Positions 44,025-54,400 of a stretch of 64,000 bases of DNA are shown piece after piece. Origin of the DNA: an uncultured Bacteroidota bacterium (GTDB taxonomy: Bacteria; Bacteroidota; Bacteroidia; Bacteroidales; UBA12077). A model generated the notes under the pieces. That model was given only the letters and a program-made list of their open reading frames with translations. It searched no databases and was not told the DNA's origin. The first letter of the stretch is position 1. Every line of letters starts with the position of its first letter. The stretch is from assembly GCA_913055635.1 (NCBI GenBank), contig CAJXLK010000004.1:62001-126000 (forward strand), in the 5' to 3' direction. A program made the translations under genes and the position numbers.

Positions 44025-47000
44025 TTATCGGATCATGAGCCGCTTTGTATACAATTGATTGTCTTTTGTTTGGATTTTTAAAAGATACAGACCTGACTCT
44101 AATCCACTGACATCCAGCCCGGCTATTTTGCCTTGTTTTTGAAGAACAACCTGCCCCTTCATATTCATCAAGGTTAAAGATCCTGCCTGTATATTGCTGA
44201 CATGCAATTGATTTGTAGCAGGATTGGGATATACCTGCAGCTTCCCCTGCTCTGCAGGTTCAAGATCTGTTATCAGGCTCATCGTAATGACTTCCAACAA
44301 GGGTTCACCTGAAATGGTGATGCTTCCTGAGGCATCTTCATAATTGTTGGCAAAGCAATTGAAAGTATATTGGCCATTTTCAAGCTGAAATACCGCCTGA
44401 CCTTCCTGGTCGGTTACCTTGTAGACATCACCAATGGTAATGGTCGCATTGCTTACCGGCTGATCGCCCTGGTTCACAGAGAAAGTAACTTCATAAGTGA
44501 CCGGAACCAGGGCAATATTTTTTACAAGGGGTGAACCGTCCACCGAGACAGAACCTGAGCTTTGTTCCAAGCTATCGGCTGTAACGGTATAATTATAGTC
44601 TCCATTGACAAGTTCTATTTCCGCCATGCCATTCATCCCGGTAATCAATGTGGTATCCTCTATGCTGATCATGGCGCTATCCACGGGCTCCGATTCGAAA
44701 GAAACAGAAAACAGAACCGAGTGTGTCTGTTCAGCAAGAAAAACATTCTTCACCACATCTGAATGATCAACAGTGATCGAACCCGTGGCTTTTTTGTACC
44801 CATCATGTGTTACTGAGTAGTCATATACCCCGTTTTCCAGGCTGATATGAGCCTGTCCGGAGGCGTCTGTGGTGAGGGGCTCATTGCTAATCTGAACCTG
44901 CGCCCCTTCAACTGGCTGACTATCATGGTTGACAACCAGGGTGATATCATGTTTTATGTTCGCAACCAGTATGTTCTTGGTCAGATCTGTATTAACAACC
45001 TCGAAGGAGCCGGTGGCCGTTTCAAAATGTTCGGCCGACACCTGGTATTCATAGATACCCTTTTCCAGCTCCATCACGGCCATCCCGTCGTCGTTGGTCG
45101 AGACCTGGGTGCCATCCACCAAAATGTCAGCGCCTGAAACAGGGCTTGTCTCATGGTATACACCCAGGGTAACCTCATAGGCCGGGGATGAAAGTTTGAT
45201 TTCTTCCGTAAGAGCTGCCCCCTTTACAGTAAAGCTGCCCGTGGTATCCAGCAAGCCATCGGCCGAGACTTTATAGGCATAAAGCCCGTCAATCAACCGG
45301 GTTTTAGCTACACCATTGCTGTCTGTTACCAGCTCTGTATCGTTGATTGCTATAACGGCATGCTCTACGGGTTCAGAATCGTACGAAACAGCAAAATCTA
45401 CATCATAAGCTACCGGATGGAGGTCAATGGTTCTTGACAGGGAGCCCTGAGCAATTCGAACCGAATGGCTGTCTTGCTGGTAACCTTCCTTCACCACCCT
45501 GTAATCATAAGTCCCGGGAAGAAGGTTGACGGAGGCCTGGCCGGAAGCATCCGTTAGAAGGGTCGAATCGTTTATATGAATTTGAGCATCCTCGATGGGT
45601 GCCTCGTTATATTGCACCTCGAATAAGAGCTCAAAGGTTTCATCACTCAGGGTGATGGGGCGACTGACATCTGTCCCGTTGATGGTGAGGGTATCCCTCA
45701 CAACACCATATCCTTCCCTAACCACCTGATAATCGTATGTCCCATTGAAAAGCTGAAGGTCAGCTACACCTGCTTCATCGGTTAGAAGCGTGGTATCATT
45801 GATGTGAATTTCTGCCTGGGAAATAAATCCTGTATCGCATTGTACAGTAAAGGCCACCTTATACCGATCATCACTGAGCATAACTGCTTTACTTACATCA
45901 GAGTCAGCGATCTTTACGGTATCTTCCACATCTCCGAATCCCTCTTTGGTGATGGTATAATCATAGATGCCATTGAACAGATCCAGGTTGGCCATACCTG
46001 CTGTATCCGTCATAAGGGTGGTATCATTGATCTGAACTTGCGCATTGGCCAGGCTACCTGTATCACACTGAACATTCCATGTCAACTTAAATGTTTCATT
46101 GCTCAGCTGAATCACCTCATCCACCGAGGCTCCCGAAATGGCTATTGAATCATTCACCACACCATATCCCTCTTTGGTAACGGTGTAACCATAGTTCCCA
46201 TCCACCAGCTCAATCATAGCAGATCCTTCGGCATCGGTGATCAACTGCTGATTGTCGATGGTCACTTCTGCTCCTTCAATGGGCACATCGTTGTGGTTGA
46301 CCCAAAAAGTGGCCGCATAGGCTTTTTCCTGTAGTTGGATATCCTGGGTGAAAGGATCCGTGGTGAGAGACACCAGACCCGAGTCTGTCGCCAGGCTGTC
46401 CGAGGTAATCTTGTATTCATAGACTCCTTTCTCCATCTTAAATACAGCCTGGCCCCCATCATCTGTTATGCTTTCCAAAGTATCCACAGCCACGGTGGCT
46501 CCAGGAACCGGATCCCCCTGATAGGTCACATGGAAATTCAACGTATAGAGTAAACCCAATAAGCCGATTTCTTCCGTTGTATCCTGGTTGGAGACTACCA
46601 CCGAATCGCTGTATGTTCTCAGGCTGTCGGTGGTTACTGTATAATGGTATACCCCGTTGACCAGCTTGGTGGTGGCCAAACCTCCAGCATCTGTGTACAA
46701 TTCTGCTTCGCCCATCTGAATGATTGCACCTTCCTGAGGCACCCCTTTATAATTGACCGAAAAAGTGACGTTATACGGCTGCTTAGTCAGGCTGACCTCT
46801 TTCTGGATGTTGGCTCCTGAGACATTGACCGTGCCGGAAACATCCTGGTAGCCTGGCTTGGTAATCAAGTAATTATAACTGCCATCGACCAGCTCAATGG
46901 ATGCCTGGCCACCGGCACCGGTGCTGAGCTGGGTGTTGTTGATGTCGATGGACGCGGCTTCAACTGGCTCTGAATTATACAGTACATCAAAGGTTACGGT

Positions 47001-48329
47001 ATGGGTGACCGGTGAAAGGGTGACATTTTTTACCACCGGGGCGCCATTGACCGTGAGCGTATCCACCACCCGGGTGAAGCCATCCAGGTCAATGCTAAAG
47101 GGATACGCACCATTCACCAGGTCAACAGAAGCTATCCCTTCGGAGCCCGTGGTCAGGACAGACCCGTCGATTTGGATGTCCGCTCCCTGTTGGGCTTCGT
47201 TGTTATAAAGGACCGAAAAAGTGACGGTATGCCTCTGCTGTTCCAGGCTGACCTCTTTCTGGATGTTGGCTCCTGAGACATTGACCGTGCCGGAAACATC
47301 CTGGTAGCCCGTTTTGCCAATCGTATAGTCATAGCTGCCATCCACCAGTTCGGTCGAAGCAACACCTTGGGCATCGGTAGTCAGCTGCGTGCCGTTGATA
47401 TCGATGATGGCTGCTTCGATGGCTGTGGAACCATTATATACACTGAATTGAACGGTATACTTTTTCTCCGAGAGCACCACGCTTTCAACCAGGGATTGGT
47501 TTTCAACGGTAATGGTATCGGTTAGCTGACTGTACCCCGGATAAGACACTTTGTACCCATAAATACCATTGGTAAGCTGGGTGGTGGCATTTCCATAGCC
47601 ATCGGTGGTCAGCACAGCACCGTCGATAATCACCTCTGCATCTGCCAGTGCCACTGAGCCATCGGTCACGTTGAAAGTAACCTGGTATAACGTTTCTTCC
47701 AGGGCCACTGTCTTATGGACCGATGATCCCGACACATCGAGGGTCCCGCTTTCGGGATTGAACCCGGTGGCCTCCACCGAGTAGTTGTAGTTCCCATCTT
47801 CCAGCCGGAGGGTAGCTTTTCCCTCGGCATCCGTGGTCAGCACCTCGCCGGCAATCTGAATGGCAGCTCCCTGCACCGGGTTGTTCTCGTGGGTGATCGT
47901 AAAACCCACCTCATAGCTGGTGACCTGTACCTGGTCGGAGACCTGGTAGGGGTTGGATGCCGTTCCCAGGTTGGCCCCATTTTCAAAGGTTTCGGGTTGA
48001 AAGCCGGTATACACACTGTCATCGGATGCGCTGTAAAACTTAAAGGTGATTTCTTCCCCGCTGTAATCATTGCTGAAGACAGTGAGGAAAAACATGTACT
48101 GGCTGTACGAATCCACCCAGGTAGCCTCTGCTACACCCCGGCAGGTACCATTAACAAAAGCAGCCAGGTAGTCATTGGCAGCGCCATAGGAAGTACCTTC
48201 CATTTGCACGCCGGCGCTCATGGTCATGGAATACTCGTATTGGGAGCCTGTAACCTGCCAGCCGGCCGGTTGTGCCTGGATGGCTCCGAAAAGCAATATT
48301 CCCAGTAACGTAAGTAATATATTCTTCAT
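44025..48329 (-). CDS. T9SS-exported protein with sixteen 76-residue PEGA-like repeats
   Basis: Extracellular protein of 1434 residues starting at ATG 48329 with signal peptide (MKNILLTLLGILLFGAIQAQ). The N-terminal beta domain of about 95 residues (PAGWQVTGSQYEYSM..., DYLAAFVNGTCRGVAEATW, FKFYSASDDSVYTG) is shared with the neighbouring giant protein. Sixteen tandem repeats follow, each 76 residues with no gaps in those measured, of pattern YxVTFxVxxxxxPVxxAxIxIxxTxLxTDxxGxAxxxLxxGxYxYxVxxxGY, resembling PEGA or carboxypeptidase-regulatory-like beta-sandwiches. Repeats 9 and 10 carry the only CDTG insertions. The C-terminal T9SS type A sorting domain starts LQVYPNPATNQLHVSN and ends TKRLMIR. 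Probably a surface-attached rod. It lies 112 bases after the giant gene at 48442 and is probably co-transcribed with it. Confidence 0.95.
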   Translation of the reverse strand: MKNILLTLLGILLFGAIQAQPAGWQVTGSQYEYSMTMSAGVQMEGTSYGAANDYLAAFVNGTCRGVAEATWVDSYSQYMFFLTVFSNDYSGEEITFKFYSASDDSVYTGFQPETFENGANLGTASNPYQVSDQVQVTSYEVGFTITHENNPVQGAAIQIAGEVLTTDAEGKATLRLEDGNYNYSVEATGFNPESGTLDVSGSSVHKTVALEETLYQVTFNVTDGSVALADAEVIIDGAVLTTDGYGNATTQLTNGIYGYKVSYPGYSQLTDTITVENQSLVESVVLSEKKYTVQFSVYNGSTAIEAAIIDINGTQLTTDAQGVASTELVDGSYDYTIGKTGYQDVSGTVNVSGANIQKEVSLEQQRHTVTFSVLYNNEAQQGADIQIDGSVLTTGSEGIASVDLVNGAYPFSIDLDGFTRVVDTLTVNGAPVVKNVTLSPVTHTVTFDVLYNSEPVEAASIDINNTQLSTGAGGQASIELVDGSYNYLITKPGYQDVSGTVNVSGANIQKEVSLTKQPYNVTFSVNYKGVPQEGAIIQMGEAELYTDAGGLATTKLVNGVYHYTVTTDSLRTYSDSVVVSNQDTTEEIGLLGLLYTLNFHVTYQGDPVPGATVAVDTLESITDDGGQAVFKMEKGVYEYKITSDSLATDSGLVSLTTDPFTQDIQLQEKAYAATFWVNHNDVPIEGAEVTIDNQQLITDAEGSAMIELVDGNYGYTVTKEGYGVVNDSIAISGASVDEVIQLSNETFKLTWNVQCDTGSLANAQVQINDTTLMTDTAGMANLDLFNGIYDYTITKEGFGDVEDTVKIADSDVSKAVMLSDDRYKVAFTVQCDTGFISQAEIHINDTTLLTDEAGVADLQLFNGTYDYQVVREGYGVVRDTLTINGTDVSRPITLSDETFELLFEVQYNEAPIEDAQIHINDSTLLTDASGQASVNLLPGTYDYRVVKEGYQQDSHSVRIAQGSLSRTIDLHPVAYDVDFAVSYDSEPVEHAVIAINDTELVTDSNGVAKTRLIDGLYAYKVSADGLLDTTGSFTVKGAALTEEIKLSSPAYEVTLGVYHETSPVSGADILVDGTQVSTNDDGMAVMELEKGIYEYQVSAEHFETATGSFEVVNTDLTKNILVANIKHDITLVVNHDSQPVEGAQVQISNEPLTTDASGQAHISLENGVYDYSVTHDGYKKATGSITVDHSDVVKNVFLAEQTHSVLFSVSFESEPVDSAMISIEDTTLITGMNGMAEIELVNGDYNYTVTADSLEQSSGSVSVDGSPLVKNIALVPVTYEVTFSVNQGDQPVSNATITIGDVYKVTDQEGQAVFQLENGQYTFNCFANNYEDASGSITISGEPLLEVITMSLITDLEPAEQGKLQVYPNPATNQLHVSNIQAGSLTLMNMKGQVVLQKQGKIAGLDVSGLESGLYLLKIQTKDNQLYTKRLMIR
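46788..46853 (-). repeat. 66-bp identical repeat, copy A (copy B at 47244-47309)
   Basis: These 66 bases recur exactly at 47244-47309, 456 bases away, which is two 228-base repeat units. They encode the shared block GYQDVSGTVNVSGANIQKE in repeats 5 and 3. Other repeat pairs are far more diverged at DNA level, which indicates recent gene conversion or slippage. Confidence 0.85.
47244..47309 (-). repeat. 66-bp identical repeat, copy B
   Basis: Exact copy of 46788-46853, two repeat units upstream in the gene. Confidence 0.85.
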
Positions 48330-48386
48330 ATGATTGTATTTTGATTGATTTATTGGCCAGTTAGATCTTATTCCGCTATGGCGGGG

Positions 48387-48435
48387 ACGTATCATACGTT
48401 TATTAAGTGCCGCCCGGCAGGTGCCGGGCGACACT
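48387..48435. repeat. Palindrome and GC-rich hairpin between the two T9SS cargo genes
   Basis: ACGTATCATACGT (48387-48399) is a perfect odd palindrome. Next to it, 48406-48435 forms a 14-bp stem (AGTGCCGCCCGGCA with TGCCGGGCGACACT, one G-U on the minus-strand RNA) around a 2-base loop. There is no T tract, so a processing or attenuation site is as likely as a terminator. Confidence 0.6.
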
Positions 48436-48441
48436 TTCTTT

Positions 48442-51400
48442 CTACATCTTAATGATCTTTATGGCTTTGTCAAAGGATTCGGTTTGGATTTTCAGGAAAT
48501 ACACCCCGGATTTCAGCTTATCGGTCTTCTCTTCAATTTTCAGGCTGTTTGTCCCGGAGGGATATTCAGCATCCGTGATGTTCAGCACCGGTTCCCCAAC
48601 CAGGTTATAAATGCTGATGGTCACATCCTTTCGCCCATCCAGGTAGAACAAGAGAGTCAACTCTTCACTGAAAGGATTGGGATAGACCTCCACGGCATCT
48701 TCTTCTGATACAAGCCGATCTATTCCTGTGGCATCGCCAATAGCCAGTTCAAGCGGTGCATCAATGGTTCCTGTTACATCGTTGCCTTTGAAATGGCTGG
48801 TTCCGGTGAGCTCAATGAAACCCTGCTCGGTGGCCATTTCAAAGCGGATCTCCTGGTTCAGGTGGGGCTGGTTACCAAATACGGTAACAAAAGCATACCG
48901 GTCGTAAGCACCATCCACCCGGATCGGGGCTTTGCCCATCAGCTGATCGTTCATATAAGCCCTTACCTGGTCGCCCGGCTGAACGGGTCCGTCGATCCTG
49001 ACCACCATGCTCAGCGCATATTCATAATCCTCAGCTGAGCCATGGGAAGAAAGCTCCGTATCAAAGGCTGCCAGGGTTGCTTTCTTGGAGGAAGTGGTTG
49101 CCTGGGGATAGACAAACTCCACACTATCTGTGTTGAGTGAGTTGTACATGTATCCTTTGCCGGGCTCCATGTAATCCAGACTTCCAATCCATTCATAACC
49201 GTCGTACATGGCAAATTCATATTGTCCTTTGATCACGTCATTGGTTTGAGGTGTAAAACCTGCCAGGGCCTCTCCTACCGTCATGTTCTGAGAAGGTATA
49301 TAACCGATGCGGTTCCAGCCGTAGCCCAGCTTGACCGGGTAGGTAGCAGGATCCACTGCCGTACCTTCATATTTCAGGTTGCTGGAAGCGGAATATTTCA
49401 TGCGGTAGAGCTTTCCTATCTCAAACTGACTCAAGGAACCGATCCAGCTGCCGGAGGAGGCATCATAAGCAGCAAACTGATCATTGTGTTTGACCACATC
49501 GCCATCCTGGGGCTGCAGGCTGCTTAACACGTTGTTCACCCCGGGATCGGTCATATCCAGGTTGAAGGACATCCACTTCCAACCATCCAGCAGGGCCACG
49601 GAGTTGTTTTCCAGCAGGCCCACATCGAAGATGGTGGGTGAAGCCACGGTACCCTGCAGGCCGTTGGGCTCAAAATCAAATTCCGGGGTCACATCGGTAT
49701 AGATCTTTCCTTCACTGGCATCCCAGAACTTGTATTCAAGCTCGGTTCCTTGCTCATTTCCGTAGACAACGAGGAATGCAAAGTAATCGTCATAATTCTC
49801 CTTGTATTCCATCTTCGCCACACCCCGACACTGATCGCCTGCAAAGGCAGCAATCATGTCGTATGGGTCGGTGCTGAAAATATCCCTTACGCGCACCTGT
49901 CCGATGACATTCATGCTGGAGGAGAATTGGGTGTCATCCACGTCCCAATCAGGTGCCGGCTTGAACACACGCAGGTCAAGGGTCAGACGTTCGTTGTAAC
50001 CGGACGAACTCTCCAGGAAGATGTCTTCGCTGTAGTCACCTATATTCAGCCCGTCGGCCACTGTGAAGGTTACCGTGGCCTGGTCATCGGGTGAAATGTT
50101 ACCACTCACCGGTGTCACATTCAGCCACGATGGCATGTTGGTCAATGTAAAGGGTTGCACCACCCCACTGGTATTCTTGATCACCGCCTCGAAGGAGAGG
50201 GACTGACCCACTTGTTTTTCAAATTCAAAGTAATCCTCTTCCCATACCACCTGGTTCTTGTTGATGTAGGCGGTCCAGGTGGCCGGTGAAGCCAGCACAT
50301 TGCCATTCTTATCCTCGATGTTCTTCACGGTGATCTCCAGCACACACTTCTCTATCATGGCCAGCGGATCAGTAGGCGTGATGATCATCTGGTCGTTGTT
50401 GATCACATAATCAAAATTCACCGCCTGTTTGCTGCGTTCCCGCTTGATGTTGGGAGATACATCACTGAAGGATTGTACCCCTGCAACGCCCAGCGTACCG
50501 CAATGGCTGCTGCTCACAGGACTGTTGGGATCGATCGACTGGTCATCCAGTGTGGTAGCCGATATCAGGGTTCCCATCTGCTCTTCGTAGGTTTCAAACG
50601 GGAAGTATCCGATCAGCCCGGCCTCATCACCGGCCAGTCGGGTGTTTTTATAAAGCTCGATGTGCTCTTTTTTGCGCGCTGTTTTCCATATTCTCACTTC
50701 ATCGATATGACCATTGAAGTGACCGGACATCTGTTGGGTTTGCGTATTATCCACGTAACCCAATGCTCCGATGTAAGCGAACGGTGATTCCATCGATCCC
50801 AGCCCGGGTGATGGCATGCTGTTGACCTTCTCGCCATCCACATACAGGGTGGCATAAGCCCGCCGGTTGACAACAAAGGCCATATGGTGCCACTGGCCGT
50901 CCATGTAGCTTTGCGTGGACATCAGCGACTGACCGTTGTTTTCAATGGCCAGGCGCCCATCGGTCAGCACTTTGACACCCATCGTCTTCTCCGCCAGATA
51001 GCCATCGGCAGCCGGGTTGCCATTGGAGAACAGGTAAGCTTCCGTGGCCTGGGACTGGCCTTTGAACCAAAGCTCAAGGGTCATATCCATCTCGTCAATC
51101 ACCGGAATGCTTCCTGTATTGACAACCAGCGCCTGATCGGTGCCGTTAAGGGAGTACGCGCTACTGGCCGGTTCAACGATCCATTCGGCATGGTTGGAGG
51201 CATGGCGGCTGTGTACAATCTCTTCCACTACAGTGCCTTCACCTTCATTCATGGGCCAGTTGGCAAATATACCCAGTTCATTGCCGCTGAGCTGAATGTT
51301 CATCCTTTCAATGACGTCGGTAAAGCTGAGGGTCCGTTTCCAGATACGCACATCGTGGATCTTACCTGTGAAATAATCCGGTGTGGTTCCGGTTGAGCGC

Positions 51401-54400
51401 CCCATGTTGAAATCCCCTGAGGCTTGTGTAGCCTCGGCCGAGGTTTCCAGCAGCACCTGGTCGTCGCCATAGATGCGCAGCATCTGTGTGCTGTTGTCGT
51501 AGGTGACAGCCCAGTGGTGCCACTGACCATCATCGAAGGAATTGGTGGTGCTGTAAACGTTGCCGTTGACAACCACCTCTATGTCGGTGGATGTGAAGCG
51601 TACATCCAGGTTTTGTGATGCATTCACACCTTGTGAGATCACCGTTCCGCTTGCTCCGGCCGGCTTGCTGGCCCAGAACTCGAGGCTGTACGACCTGTCA
51701 GCCAGGTCAATACCCGCGGGTGTCTCAGCATAGGCTGCTGATCCGTCAAATTTCAGGCTGGTGCCGTGGTTCAGCTCGCTGCCGTTGAGCACCCCTTCCA
51801 CATCGATGTTGTAAGTGCTGACCAGCCCTTCCTCGATGGGTTCGTTGAAGGAGATCATGATCTCATCGTTGGGATCCAGGATGCCGTCAGCCGGACTCGG
51901 AGCTCCAAAGAGCTGCGGTCTCACCCCGTCCAGGGTCCCGGTCAGGGGTTCTGTCTCGGTGAGCGAGCCATCGTTGCATATGCTGACCGCTCGGATCTGA
52001 TAATCGCGATCTTGCAGGCTTTTCATATCCCACATATAGGTGATCTGATCCTCGCCATTGATCTTGTATTTCTCACCCGAATAACTGCTGTATTCGCTGG
52101 TGTCATGGAAGAACATGGCCTGCGTAGTCCAGGAAGATGAAGATGCCGGACGATACTGGAAGGCAATCTTTTCCAGGGTGCTGAGCTGCAGGTTATACTG
52201 ACCCATTTGCACAGGCAGGGTATCCCTGTTGGCCACGTTCACCAGCCAGTTATCAGCCGGACTGGTGATCGCCACATCCGAACAGGTTGGTATGAAGTTG
52301 GCCGAGATGCTCAGGGTATCGGAGATATCTTCCTGGTCATCGGTCGGATCGAACTGACACTGCGAATGCAGGATCAGCTTTACATTTTCATAGTCATTGA
52401 TATCGGCCCTGCCCTTCTCAAATTCCAGTGTTTTGGTCAGGGTAGTCCCACCGGGAACCATCACAGCCACCCCGTTTACGATGGATGCACCATCCATCTT
52501 CAGCTTGGCACCGTAAGGGTTGCTGGCCGGGTCCACCTTCAGGATGAACCAGTTGTCGGCATCCACCTCGGATAAGTTGGACAACTTCAGGGTGAAAACG
52601 GCTGGCTCATTATCGGGTACACCGCTGACTATGGCGTTTTCGGCTGCAATCTTAGGCACTTCAATCTTCATGGTGGGGAAGTTCAGGTCCAGGTCGTTGG
52701 CAAATCCACCGAACGTTCCCTCCGTGTAGTAATCGGCATACTCCACGGTGCTTCCGCCCTCGTAAGGACAGGCACTCTGTCCGCCCTTGGTGGAGAAGAT
52801 CGGGCCATTGCCGTAGAAATCCTTGAGCACATCCACGCTGAAGTAATCGCCCTGGTCTTTGTCAGCCAGTTTGAATCCGACCGTGGTGGTCTGGGTCTCT
52901 GACTCCTCGGTGCTGGAAGATTTTGTAGAACTTGTTTCATGCGACATAGACCAGGTCGTTCCCACACTTCCAACGGAGAAACCCACCTCAGAGGCTACGG
53001 ATTGGTCGATGGAAAACTCAAAGCTGGAAGATTGTGTCTCGGTGATTTCACTGGTCATGGACTCTTCATAGACCGCACCTGCATCGAAGGAGATGTTCTT
53101 GTCTTCCGGATGCGGCATATTCATGGCTACATATTTCTGATACTCATTCTGGCCCAGTACTTTTTTCCAGTGATCGAGTTGTTCCTGGTAAAAATCTGCT
53201 GAATCCTGTTTGCCCTGGTTCAGATGATAGTCGCGCATCTCTTCCAGATCAGGAATCAGGTTGTTTTCAATATGATGTTGTGTATAAATAAAATCGGTGT
53301 TGTAGGTCAGGCCAAAATTGATGGCTTTCTTCAGTCCGATTTTAAATCCATTGACTTCATCACCTACTTCATTTTCTCCTGTTCCGCTGGGAACCGGTTC
53401 GATGAAGTTGGAGACCCCGTAAGAGATGTTGGTGGAGTGGCCGAAGAACAGGTCACCCTCTTCCCCTACGTACAAGGGATCATCGCTGGTGCTGTAGGAT
53501 TTGGTATAGGTTGTGGTCTCCGTCCGGGTGTGTGAGCTCTCATAGCTTGATTCATACGTCACACCGGTTTCTACATTGGCGATTTGCTCATTTTCCATGA
53601 TCACGCCCGCTCCAAAACCGACAAAAGTAGTGACTTTCCATCCCATGTCCACGTTCACACCCGCGCTGGTGGCTTCGCTGTTGTTGAAGCTGTTGCTGGT
53701 GGTTTTGGATACAGTAAACCCTTCTTCAAAGAAAGCACGGCTGTTGGAGCCAGGAGGGTCGCGCAGGATGAAATCCACCAGGTCAGGCCCTTCTGTTATA
53801 AAGTTGTTGCCCGTGGGAATACCGCCGAATACATAAGCCCTGTAGGGATCATTTTCCGGCCACTGGCTTTGCATGCTGCCCCCGGGTCCTGTGGCTGCGT
53901 GTACCTCAAAGGTCTTGGTGTAGCTCAGTTCCGGGTTGAGGTTATCGACCGTGGGATTGGGGAATCCACCGTAGAAGGTGTATTCCACCTGACCTTCACT
54001 GATCTGGAAATCCTGTGGTGCCGGATAGTTGGAAACACCATTGATGACCGTTACTTCTCCGTCATTCACCGGCACACGGTCCACCTCTCCGTTATCGGCA
54101 TTGACATATTCTTCAAACACCTTGATCAGGGTGTTGTAGGTTTTGCCTTTGGTAAAGACCGGGTAACCGAAGGTATGGTTGCCATTGTCATCGAGCAGGG
54201 CAATATCCACTGTATCCTGGTTTGAATCCAGGGCCCGATAGGTGCTGTCGGAGATGAAGGGTTCCCCGTTGGCATGGACCACCTCAATGTTGGGCACGCT
54301 GCGGTAGATCCAGTTGCGCTTATGGTGATAGCCATAGGTATATACCGTGTCGCGGTAGGTGGTATCCGAGCCGCTGACCTCCATGATGGTGGCCGAGTCG

